Below, piece after piece: positions 34,510-47,000 of a DNA stretch of 64,000 bases (position 1 is its first letter; every line of letters begins with the position of its first letter). Position numbers and translations under genes: made by a program. The notes below the pieces were generated by a model. It did no database searches, was not told the origin of the DNA, and worked only from the letters and a program-made list of their open reading frames with translations. Location of the stretch: the NCBI GenBank assembly GCA_951812925.1, contig OX638370.1:116326897-116390896 (forward strand), in the 5' to 3' direction. The stretch comes from Calliopum simillimum (taxonomy: Eukaryota > Arthropoda > Insecta > Diptera > Lauxaniidae).

Positions 34510-36700
34510 ATGACGTTTGGTACTTTGATTTTGAATAAAACGCAAGCGGTTCGGAATTTTTTCAAATATTTCATTTCATTCGAAAGGTCACACAATAGGA
34601 TTATGTGTTCAAAACTATTTCGGAGATATGTTTGCGCAACTATTCCGTAGACATCTCACTATTTTGGCCATATTTTCGATGACATTTTGCAGTATGGCCT
34701 ACGGAATGTCCCGACTCACCGATGTAATATTGCTTTTCAAGTCTGGAATCGTATTCGGATTATTCACAAAGACTTTATCCTTCGTGTAACCCCACAGAAA
34801 AAAGCCTTACGCCGTCAAATCGCATAATCTGGGCGGCCAATTCACATCACCACGACGAAAAATTGCACGGTTCGGTAATTTGCGACAAAAAAAAAGTCTA
34901 AATTGAGGCGAGTTGTGTGTGGTGAAGTGCCGTCTGAAACCCTATATCGTGCAGACATTAAGCTTTAACTTCCGGCCAGGCCTGACGAGAAGGAGGGGGT
35001 AAGGGGAGCATTCCCCCCGGGCCCGGACTTAAGCAGAAAAAATATCTTCATTAATAAAATTCATAGTATGATATTTACGCTCAACTAGAGGAAACGGGCC
35101 CAATCGACGAACACGATACAAGCACTTGAGAAAAACCCGGGCCCGCACAATTGAACAGTGTTATGCAATAACGAGTCAACCCACTCGAAATTAGTTTTGA
35201 GATATTTACGTTTTTGTGTAGATGCCGTAGAACAAATCATATGAAAATGTCAAACAAATCTTGTTGTTTTTAACCTCTTACTAATAATATTTAGGTTCGG
35301 TTTTTTAAAAATAGCTGCTTCTTCATATTTAGAATCGAACTGTATTCATAAGTCGAAAAAAATTTTTTTGAGGGTTGACTCGTTTTTGCATAACAGTGTC
35401 CAATTATAATGATTTTTTTTTTTTTAAACGAGAAAAAACAAAGATTATACATTATCTGTTTACTTGAGCTTTTTGGACAAATCTAATAAGTTTTTTTTGT
35501 TTGACTTAACTTACTCCATTTTCATTCTAAACACTTCACTCATACAATATTTTCCATATTTTTATTTAAGAACAGAATTTTTTCCAAGTTCGTGCATCTA
35601 AATCTTCGGGCCTCTATATTAAGGGTTTTTGTGGTTAGGTTTGGGATCGCATGAAAATCGATTTCAAAGCCCAAGCCCATCGCTGGTAAGTAGAGCCCCG
35701 CGGGCCATAAATAAAACTCGAGCCAACGCCCATCTCTACTGTCAACTATATTAAAATAAAACTTATAAAACTAATATCCTTTTACACGCTACATTACTTA
35801 AAAACTCTAAGGTACCGAATCCTGCCTTGAGGAAAATATTATTTGTTGAAAGGAAAATTATACAAGACCATTTCATAGCTCATTCTAAAGACAAAATTCA
35901 GTACTTTGAGACCAGATCCATACTTTTAAATTTTTTTTTGTAATTAACTGTTTCTATTTAATTAATTTACATTTAACTTCCTACAACATATGATTTCAAG
36001 AACAAATATTTCGCCATTTGAAATTTACAAAAAATCAATTTCTAGTCATGAACATTTTCTTAAAAAATGCTATTTTTGTTCCAAAATAGCGACAAGTTTA
36101 ATATTTGAAAATCCACTAAGAATATTATATTGGCCTAGTTATTCTCTACAAAAGTTGATTTAATGACATCTCCGAAAAAAACAAATAGTCTCAAAGTTTT
36201 GGGCAGTTAAAATGATTTGCCTTTTTTTAGTATATTTTTCAAGCATTGATCGAAGACCAGCCGAAATCTTATTTTTTGACTTTTATTTCATGAATATGGG
36301 CGGGAAGCAAACAAAATCACAACTTTGCAAATTTCATATATCTCTTGTGGTACCCCTTAGAGTTGACATGTTCGGTGTTGCCGTCCTCATTTCGAAAAAA
36401 AAAATGGCTTGACCCAAAAACCGCACCAAACAGTGACTCGCGGTGAATGCATTGGCTTCTCCACGATCACTTGAGGATTTTCCGAGCCCCAGTTTTGCTT
36501 GTTAGCATAGCCGCCGTGGTGGAAATGAGCCTCATCCGAAAAGATGATTTTTTGGAATTTTGGATTTTTTGGAATTGACTTGGAATTTAAGATCCAAAAT
36601 TCGACGATTTCAATGCGTTGTTCTTACGTGTAGCGATCCATAACATAAATCCTACACCGTCACGATGAAAATGACACAAAATATGGTGGACTGGGGTCGA
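34510..36700 (-). pseudogene. Fossil IS630/Tc1-mariner-type transposase, split by insertion
   Basis: Minus-strand reading from the right: MDRYT then EQRIEIV (N-terminus, about 36600-36640), KIIFSDEAHFHHGGYANKQN (catalytic Asp region), NPQVIVEKPMHSPRVTVWCG, then, after a gap of about 1.3 kb, DGTSPHTTRLNLDF, GDVNWPPRLCDLTA, FFLWGYTKDKVFVNNP and VIENMAKIVRCLR (down to about 34520). Stops and frameshifts throughout make it inactive. The N-terminal part is shortened, since EQRIEIV joins almost directly to the catalytic region. The group name within the superfamily is uncertain. Confidence 0.8.
35153..35400. mobile_element. MITE with 5-bp target duplication inside the transposase fossil
   Basis: Ends GAACAGTGTTATGCAATAAC and the inverse of TTTTTGCATAACAGTGTC are terminal inverted repeats, continuing through GAGTCAACCC. 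CAATT flanks both sides (35148-35152 and 35401-35405), indicating a 5-bp target duplication. 248 bp, non-coding. Confidence 0.75.
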
Positions 36701-39700
36701 TAATGCAGATTTAATCGATAGCAAAATACCATACCTACTACTGGAACATTTTTTTCTATGAAGCCCTAAATTTCATTAACAGCAATCAAAACAAAGTAAA
36801 ATTACAGAATTGGTGATTTTCTTCGAGTTCACCCAAATAAATCTCCAAGCCTAACTTTTTGGAATAATGTTATACAAAAACAAGTGAAGAATTTTTATTT
36901 TTTTTTCTTCTTAGCGGTAGAAGTTTCTAAGTTTCTATGTTTTCCAATACTTTTGGAATTTTGTAGTTATGTAGTATGTTTACAGACATTTTATGACTTT
37001 TACCTATTTCTTCGATACAAAATTTCCAATACTTTTGGACACTTACCGATTTTAGGAAGGTTTTCGATATTTTGTAATCTCTACCGATATTTTATATATA
37101 AATATAAATATGGGCTTGGTAATTTTTCGAGACCAAAACCGAGACCGAGACCAAGACTAAGGCTAAACATCAAACAATGTCCAAGACCAGGACTATAGCA
37201 TTCATCAATATTTCGAGTGAGTTTTCTTGTCATTGCATACAAGGGAGTCTAAGAAAAAATTCTCGAGAATGATTATATACAAGAAATGTCGAAAAACTTT
37301 TGATTTAAATTATCGAAAAATTGTTGCGATTCTTATTTAAAACAAAAAAAGAAAAACGCCTTTTTTATTTTTTTATGGTTTTTTTTAAGATTTTTTTAAT
37401 TTTTATTTCACTTTTACCTATATTTTTATGATTTATTTTTTTTTTTTTTTTTTTGTTTTCAGCTTATAATAATACAATAGATATTATCCCTCTCAAATAC
37501 TAACACACATACTTACTTATTGTATGCATGTGTCTCTTATGCTTATTTCAAGTGTTTATACATCATAAATTGTTTTTTTCTACTGCTAATTTTAGTTACT
37601 AAATTGAACGTGTTTGCGTTTCCGGCTGCCATTTGTTTATAACGTTCACATTTAGTGCTATGTATTTAGTAGTAGGTAGTAAGTAGTCCACATATTTACG
37701 TTATTGCTATTATATTATGAAATAAAATTACAATTTATTTATGATGAATAGCAATAAAAGTGCATTGTTGCTTTACAAGTTTTTTGTTTTTTTTTTTGTT
37801 TGTTTCCAAGTCAGAATAAAATATTTCAGTTGCAGTAAGATAAAATGGATAAAAGGAATTATATTAAAATCGTTTATATATATATATGTATTATATTGTA
37901 CATGTTATAAATATTAATTCATAGGTATAACTTCATATTCTAGTACGTAGTTAAAAATAAAAAATTTTAAAAAAACGACAATAGCTCAGAAATATTTGAA
38001 TATAGTGGGCATTACAAAAAGATATTAAATGTCCACAGTCGCCAGTACGTTCTTTGGATTTGAATTCTTGTCAAAACATAAAATGGAAATCTGATTTTTG
38101 TATACCTAAGCTGCTGAACGCAAGTTTCTAAAAGTAAAGTAGCCGCTTAGGACCGTAAACAAAAATTAATTTTTGAAGCTTCAAGAGGTGATCAATTCAT
38201 GGATAAATCATATTTTTAAATTATAAATTCGGTGTGGAAGCTTGACTCTCTTTCAAGTATCTTAGCATATCTAACAGTTAGTAGTACAAAGCAAAAAACG
38301 TCTTAAGATTCAAAATATTTTAGATGTTACAGCCAGTTTTGGCTAGTATCGCCTTTAAATAGAATCGGTGTATGCAATTCTTTCCAAAACTGGGCTTAAA
38401 ATCTTAAATATTTTTAGACAACGATATGTACCTAATAGCCGTAACTCACCACATTCATCATGCACTAAACCTCATATAAATAAATCTGAAACCAGCCGTA
38501 AATCACTTATTAAATCTCCGGTGGAAACAGGCTATAAATAATTTTGATGCGGTTTTAGCATTATATTTACTGTGTGTTAACGAAACAAGAGACAACTTAA
38601 GCCTGAAAAATTTAAAAAATTCCAAAATTTAATTCACAACGGAAATCTAATAAATCGGAAATCTAATAAGTCGACAAAAATTTACTGAAAATTACCTTAA
38701 ACTTTTTTATTTGGTACTTTATCATCGATTTCTGAACTAAAGCGCCATTTGAGTTCCACCTTCAATCAATGTGTTTGTGTCTTTGCTAAACAGCAAACTG
38801 AAATGAAAACTACATTACCACTAAGGTTGCCATATTCTTTTCGCTTAACCAAATAAGTGCACAAAGTTTACCAACGCATCAAAAGTTTGAAATACTTTAA
38901 TTTACAATTTCTAGTCACTCCATTTACAAAAATATCCTTTGCTCCAAACACTTTTTGACTTCATAATGGTTTTGTTTGTAAAAAAGATCAAATCTTCTAA
39001 GACTTTTATCTATTTCCCCGTATTTGGTTTTTGAGATACATACTCCATAAATTTTGCTCTATAAGCCATTTTCTACAACTCTTGCTCCAATTTTCTGTCA
39101 ATGGAGCAAATTTTGTATTGAAAATTTTTGTTTGAAAACTCTTGTTTGCTCTATGTGGCTAGCATTGTGATATGAAACACTTCAAGGATAACATGTAATT
39201 TATTTTAGCCGAATGTGTCAGATAGCCATGAACTTATTGAAAAATTTTTTCGCTTTCACTTTTCCAATTGGATCGTTATTTTATGAGATATCATCCACTG
39301 AAGTAAAGGTATCCCAACTCCATACAAATATCGTTGGCTTAATGAGTAAAGGTGCCAAGTCCATTTTATGGCAAATGTAATGTCATTCACAAAAAAAAAA
39401 AAAAAACTTAGTTCAGATTTGTAAGAAAGAGAAATCCCACCTTCTTAATTGGCCATCAAATTCCGGAATGGAAAAGCATTATGGGACTGTTATTATTCTT
39501 ATGTGTTTCATTAGAACGTAACATATTTCTTTCACGTGCAAATAATAAATCTAGTAGTCATTTGCATGTATGATATGGAGCAAATGCACAAATACTACTC
39601 CTGCAAAAGAATTAGAAATTTTTAACTTAAAGGCGTAAGCTTATTTTTCAACAAATAAATATTTAACACATTTTATAAATTGGTAAATTTTGTTATAATT

Positions 39701-40825
39701 AATTTAATGAGTTGAATACATATGCTTATTTAATTACTGCTCGTGATCCATTAGCCTCACTATATGGCAGATGCAATAATTTAAGTAAAATTTACTGTCT
39801 TACAAATTTTGTGAAAATCATAATAATGATATTGTTATTTTTTACATTTCTATTTAAGTTTAATTCTAAATATGTACGAGTATTTTTTATTTATTTATTT
39901 CTTTTTTTAGGTATAACTGGATGGAGCTGTTTTGGAATTGTCAGTATTTGTGGATTGTTGTAGCTTTATTTGCACGAAAATTATGGTACTACAAGAATTG
40001 TATTCATTTGTGTAGTGAACATTTATAAATACAAATTTCGAAAGTAAAATTTAGGAATTATGTTAATAATTATAATTATAAGCATTTGTGATAATTTTTT
40101 TACGATACAAAATATTAGCCAAGATGGAGACAACTTTTTAATAACAAAACATTTATAATAAGTAAATAACTTAGTAGCTATGGAATATAATAATTAAAAA
40201 ATAAATTATTTTGTATACACAATACTTAGCGTGAAATTACGAGTTTTCTAAACTAAACTACGAGAACGATTTCTATAGCTAAATGTAAAATATATAGTAT
40301 GTATGTAGATTAAAGTTTTAACAACTATTATTAAGTTACATAAGTATTTACGAGAGCTATTCGAGTTTCTAGAAATAGTTTGTTTTATTTTTTTTTTTTT
40401 TATTCATTCTCAGACCTGCTTCGTTACCCGTGTGGTTTCAATTACTTTTCGTTTAAGAGGATTTTTGATGGAAATGGTGAGTCGCACGATAAAAAGTTTT
40501 AGAATTTTTTTTTTTCTGGAGAGTTACAGTTTCAGAAGTGACAGTTTAGGAAGAAATATTCTTCAAATACCGCGTGAAGTCGAAAAATTCGATTTTATCG
40601 AATGTATCCTAAACAGTTACATTTTCGTTAAATCTAATACTATTTATCGTTCGAGTCAACGTTTTCATTAAAAACTCTCCTAAACGAAAAATAATAGAAA
40701 TCACATGGATTTCGGAACAGGCGTGTCTGTTTCACTTTAAATATATTACTTTTTTTTTAAATTAATTTAAAGTTTTAAATATTTCATATAAGCTTGCATT
40801 CCAGTGACCACCAACACGCGCTATC
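36701..40825. other. AT-rich intergenic stretch downstream of Wnt5
   Basis: No gene recognised. Notable bits are a degenerate hexamer run near 37130-37185 (ACCGAGACCGAGACCAAGAC), long T runs (37437-37455, 37781-37797, 40390-40401) and an A run (39393-39406). The part next to 40826 must include the Wnt5 3' UTR, but I could not find a convincing poly(A) signal close to the stop. Confidence 0.4.
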
Positions 40826-41013
40826 CTATTTACATGTATGCTCTTCACGTACTTTCACACAGACATCACATTTAACCTGGCAACACCAGTGAAACTTGCA
40901 GTTACAACGTTCACGAACTACGATATTTTTGGTGTTGTAGCCACGTCCGCAGCAAAGAATGCCGCAACCATCCAAACCGGATGAGGTTTTATTGCAAATG
41001 CGACTGTGTGTAC
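40826..41013 (-). CDS. Wnt5: Wnt5 last coding exon
   Basis: Starts after a TTTTCAG acceptor and completes a Gly codon (G|GT). It encodes 61 residues plus the remainder of that Gly, then TAG. It carries the last conserved cysteines: [33 protein letters not shown] and [14 protein letters not shown]. The length and Cys pattern match the end of a complete Wnt protein. Confidence 0.95.
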
Positions 41014-44000
41014 CTGAAAATAAGTGTAGCATTAATAATTTGGAAAATTGTTTTTTCAAAAAAATATTTCTGAAGAATGTTTATATAATATCATAATCTT
41101 TAATTAAATTAAAATAAATTTTATTTTAAAAATACCATGAAGTAAAATTTTAGAAGTTAAAGTAATAATTCTGTAAGATGGCAAAGGATTATAAGTGCAT
41201 TTTTATAAATTTTTCAGGAGGCGGAATTTAAACTTTAATTTGATGGGCGAAATCATACAAAATCTATCACATCACAATGTAATGTTTTTTGTTTCGGAAA
41301 CCAGAAGGCGTAGAGTTAAAAGATTTTTCCAGCTACTAGATCTCGTTTAGCCCTTTCCGGACCGCTCCTGTACCGCTTGAAAATTTGTTTTTTTTTGCAG
41401 ATTCGTGTGTAGCAGCACAATATTTCTATTCAAATGTGTTTTTAAAAATTATAAATAAATTATTTTTGTCAGTATTTTATATAAAAAAAGCAAAAATAAA
41501 AATTTTTTGCGAAAAAAAACCCAATTTTTTACCTTTAAGGACCAACGGGCCACGGGTGTCCCATTTTATCTAAGCACCCTATGGGAAAATAAAACTGTGA
41601 ATCGAAAATTCTCTGACATTTCTGAAAAGCTGAAAGTCTGTTACACTTGCTACTTAGACTCTTCATATCGTCTTTGTTATAGTATTCAAGATAAAATCTA
41701 CTGAAAATTAGTTTAAAAAAAAACAATATTTTGGGATCACCCTGTGAGTTCCTGAGAATGTAAAGCTCAATTCTTCTGACACATTTGAATATGTATAATA
41801 TTTTCTATCGACGAAGACATGTCTGGCTGCAATCGCAAAGAAAATGTGCGTCTGACATTGAAAAATTTAGATAAGACATATAGCTTCCGTTGGGTCCTGA
41901 AAGGGTTAAGGACCAATGGGACACGTATGTATATGTCGCGTTGATCCTAAAAGGGTTAGTGCTGCCTAAATGCAGAAAAGAACCCATTATGGAAAAAAAC
42001 TGACATATCATATGTTGCCATTTTTGCACAGAATTCATAGTTTTATTCAATATCCTGAGAATCATGGCTGGCATGAACTGGAATAAACCAACAAATGTGC
42101 CTGCATTTAACAGTTTTTGACCCGATGGTAAGGCTCTTATTGCGTTTCGCAGCAATGGTGGGGTTTGTGCATTAGCTAAACAGTAGGTAAATGATTTTTG
42201 CACTACCTTACCTCATGTGACGGTGCCACCTTAAACAATTGAACCAAGCTAAAGGCAATGCTAATATGGGCGTTGTCGTGTATAAATATTCCCGGGGAAT
42301 TTTTCGTAGACTGCCGTGCATTCTCTGTTGCAATCTTGGGAATGTTTATTCACGACAATCCCCTATGTATACTGATTTTATAGCGTCTTCACTTCTTAAG
42401 AAAAAATTACTTCTAAGCTTTTTTCTCCGTATGTATTTGTGTAAATTAAAGAAAATTGGCATCTCGTAACCACTAAAAAATATAATATTATTCACCATTC
42501 ACCTTTTCTTTACTCACCCGGCCACTGCAATTGTCGATTGTTTCTGCACCAATCTGGACTTTCATCCAAATAAACTAAATCGTGGGCTGTCGGCACTTTA
42601 AATTGTTGATCTTTAACTTGCAATCGTCCACGTTTATTCAATTTCACTTCTGTGGATTCTTCATATTTTTCGCGCAAATAGTCACCTAAAATGTGGTGGA
42701 AAAAGAACAAAGTAATTTAGCACATGCACGAACCAATTTGAGTGACGATAAGTAAGTTTTGCATTGCTTGCTCTATTGGTGAATGTTGGTGACTTTCGTG
42801 TTTTTCTTTTACATTGTTGTTTTTTTTTTGTTTACTTACCAATTTCACGTATCGATGACAACTGTTGCCAACATGTGATTAAGCTACAGGAGCCGGAAAC
42901 GCCATGACACTTGCACGTGATGCGTGTTTTCTTGATGACCGCCTGAAATGAAGTAGGTATGTGTGTGTGAACGATGTGAAAAAGATTAATGAACTAATTG
43001 CTGTATGTGTACTTGAGTACATTCTATAGGTGTAGCTGAAGTCATTTATGGTCTTTTCACCTTTAGCTTCAGCGCTAATAATTAATTACATTTATCAAAA
43101 TTTATCACTTTGAGTAATTAAAGGAGTTGTTTGACATTTAATTCGAGGATAGTGTTGTAATAAATACTCGAACATAAATATTTTTGTAAATTATAAAGAC
43201 TTGCTAACGCCACACAGTGGCCTGTAAGAGAGCGCTACCCGTTCAAAAGTCTGAAAATTTATGTGTGAAAAGTAATAATTTTTAGGTTATTCATTAAAAC
43301 GTGTAAAATTATCGAAACCCTCGTAAACTCGTAATAGTTGTCAAAATCAATGCGAACTTTTGACAGTTTAACGAGTTTAGTTTCGAGGCACTTAGAAATT
43401 TTATGGAATTTAAAAAAATTTGTTTTCGAATCAATCTTATGAACAGTAACCATTCAGATGTTAGCATAAAAGCAGGAAGTACTTATAAGAACTTTAAAGC
43501 AGTTATATCCAAAGCCCATGCTCGCGGGCACTTGAGCTTCTTTGCTTTAAAGCTTTCCGTATACGTAGTCACTCACAGATAAGCTTTCAACTGTGTCAGT
43601 AGTTGTGCGGTTCTGCGTCAATTGCTTGCAGCTTACGCAATATATTAAAGCTTTTATACATTGTTCGTTTACTAGTCCAGAATTAAGTTTTTATTCTGAA
43701 AAGCTTTCGTTTACGTACATACGTTTTATTGGACTAAAACCTTTATTCTGAACTAGTAAAAGAACACCCGTATTGAGTTTGGTAGAAAATTGGTTGTTTT
43801 CTGATCCATGAACTTTCTTTTGAGTCAAATTAAGATTCCAGAATAGCACTGATTCCCCCAAACTATTGCTAAAATCACAAAACACCAATAGTTCTAATGA
43901 AAAACACTAGAATGTTTTTATGACAATAAAAAGGAAAAGGAAAAACAATCACATCATATGTATGTGCTCCATGTTGGCAACATGGTTGTCACAAAACAAT

Positions 44001-47000
44001 ATCCTTGCAAAATTTATGACATATCCTTAAATGGCTTACGTTCACTTGTACGTACAATAGAAAATCACGAAAATGCAGACGCACAAAAAATGCCAGCATC
44101 TGACTGTTCATATTGTGTTCGCGAATTGAGTGGAACGAATTCAAGGAATCAGTAAGTTTTCCTTTTTGATGGGTGACTGCATGGCATGGCAAAGTCAGTG
44201 CATGAAAGGAGTGTGTAGTAGAAGTAGTAGTAGCAGTAGTAGTAGCAGCTAAAAGGTATGAGTAACACATCAACAGAGAACAAAGTAGTAAGTATGTTCG
44301 CGTCGTATGACAAAACAACAATGAAGTTGGAGCAATTTAATGCGTAACGCACACACAGAATGCGTAACAGCAGCAAGTTGACAGTTAAAATGTCACTGTG
44401 GTTGAAATATCAAAGAGAGCTAGGGAGGTGGATTTGAAATCATCATCTGTACTCAATGCAACCAACAAAAACAATATGCGTCACATAGCAGCTAAGCGCG
44501 TGACAAATGACAATCGTAGCAACGTTCGAATGTCACTTTGACAGCTTTTGGCGCATGTCAAAAATATTTATTCTCCACCTACCATGATGGTCATAAACGC
44601 TTGACTTACTCGAAAGATTAAAATGAATTGCTATAGATTTTTCTATTGCGTTGTATGTTGCGGTTGTTTGCTCCTCGCTCCACTCAATGCTGCAACGAAT
44701 TGATGCTCGTTAGGGGTGCTTGAACGAAAGGATTCAAGCGAAAGAATTTTCTGTGCCAGTTGACACTGTTGCATTGTGTGTGCGGGTGTCGGGGAGTGGA
44801 TATAACGCAATGCGGGTTGCTTCGTTTGTTTTGTGTGCATGTCTGACATTTGAACAAATGTTTCAAATTAATCAATATTGATTGCATTAAGTGCGTGGGA
44901 TTATGTTGGTAGCACATAACAGTCTTAAGGGTTTTGTGACAATTTCATGCAATAAAAGTTCAATATTATTGTTATTTTATTGTTTTAGAAAAATCAAATT
45001 TAGTGATATTTGTATAGTTTTTTTAAGTGGAATAAGTCCAATTTTGGAAAAATTTAAGATAATGGTGTTTTGAGTTACATTTTTAATAAAATTAAATTTT
45101 CCAATAAAAATTTATTTTTTTGAGGAGATAATTATTGAAGAAATCAAAATCTAACAGACTTCTGCACCTTCCAGGAGTCCTTAAAATTTGTATATTAAAC
45201 TCTGAACTTTACTGATTACTTTTATGAACAAACATTTTTGTAATCGCAATAAACAATAAAAATAGGAATGGTGCCATTGCTTAAAAATTTGATTGTTATT
45301 TCAATTAATGCAATATGTGTTGACTTATGTTATTTTTCCCAATTCAATGAGTTTAAAGTTCTAATATCCATTAAGTTGAAGCTTAATTCAAACTCATTAC
45401 TTCACAGAATTGTTGTTTAATGTATATGATACGTAACTTTTCTAAGCACAGCTCCTTTAGAACCATCGGAAATTTTACAATTACGAAACCCTCATTCCAT
45501 CATTAAAAAATCAAAGCACTTTATTACCTCAAGGGCCAACAAAATGTTGCCAATTCTTATCTTGCAACGTTTTTAAGCATCAAATTTAGTTGCTCTCAGT
45601 TTTACCCAGCCCTTCCTCTTGTATTCAACATTTATACAATAACAAGTGAAATAAATTTCAACTCAAAAAAAGGATGCACATAAAAATATCAACAAAATAT
45701 TGCAGTAAATTGATGCAATACAACATGTGTGACATATCAAATGTCAAGCAAAAACATTCAACAGTAAAAAAGAAAAATGCACAAAAAGTCTTAACCCAAC
45801 AGCTTTATAAAAAAATATTAGGTTGCTTCAACTTATTGTACAATGGCTTTATACTACAAAAAATCTATGCATAAAATATATATTTCAAGATGAAATACCC
45901 TCAAATCAGAAAATGTACTTAAATTTATATCTTAGATAAAGATCCATAAAATGATCCTACACACTAAAAAATGGTAGTTTACTTTTCTTACTTTTGATAC
46001 CCTTTAGTATTGATATTAAACTTTTTTGGTATTAAATTCCGATTTGTTTTTCAAAAAAGTATGAAATTTATTCCAAAGAAGTTTAAAAGCAATACTTTTT
46101 TGGCATTGTTCTGTATAAATACTTTTTGGTTTCAAAATTAAACTAAAATTTTTACTGTGTAGTTTGTGTTGAGAATTTTGCGTGGATTCATCTGGCTGAA
46201 AAAAAATAAGTTAGCCACAAAAAGTTTTTTGGGATTTTCCGGGAAATGCTTTACCCTTTATATCAACTCGAAATTCATTTGTCAGAAGAATTTGTCGTCA
46301 ACTTTTCCCTACGGGTTCCCCAGCCTGAAAAATTAAGTAACCCATATAAATGTTTTCTGGGTCCTTCCGGGGAAAATTCAGAATTTTCTGGAAAATGCTT
46401 TCCACTCAACATTAGCCCGAAAGTAATCCGAAACTTCTGTATCGAAATATTTATCGCCAATTATTCTTGTGGATTCGTCTGGCTGCAAAATGCTTTATGC
46501 TTTAGATCAGCTCGAAATGTCGAGTATAGCCTGAGGGGTTTTCTAAATCTACAGGAAAAAGTAAAACGTTTAACATATTCAGTAAAAACCCTCAAATTTG
46601 ACTACAAAATTAAAACCGCAACAAAAAGTTATCGAAATGAAAAGTAATTGAAATTGCATGGGCGATCAAAAAATCCAGATTAAATTGGTTTTTTTTATTT
46701 TTTCCAAAAATTTCATGTGGAATTTTAAGTGAAAATGTTGGAATAATGGTTTAAAAATACATAATGATAGCCAAGAAGTTATCATGCAACATTCAGGGGA
46801 TATTCTTTCAATTTGATATTTCACGAAACCATTTCATTCAAAAGAGAATGACATACCTTTTTCAAATTTTTTTTCCGCCTATGCGGATCAGTTATCATTC
46901 GCAGTCATTTCCATAAATCACTTTGGTATAACAAATTGTCCCACTGTATTTTGGTACCAACAACACTTTAAAAGCTTTTATTCCAAAAAAAAAAAAATAC

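Noticed and set aside
41805..42203. Minus-strand frame of 132 codons in a Wnt5 intron
   Set aside because: No recognisable domain, overlaps the possible MITE end, and does not match Wnt5 or a transposase I know.
46246..46647. Plus-strand frame of 133 codons
   Set aside because: An overlapping open frame exists on the other strand, and recurring TTTTCTGG(G/A) phrases point to a repeat rather than a gene.
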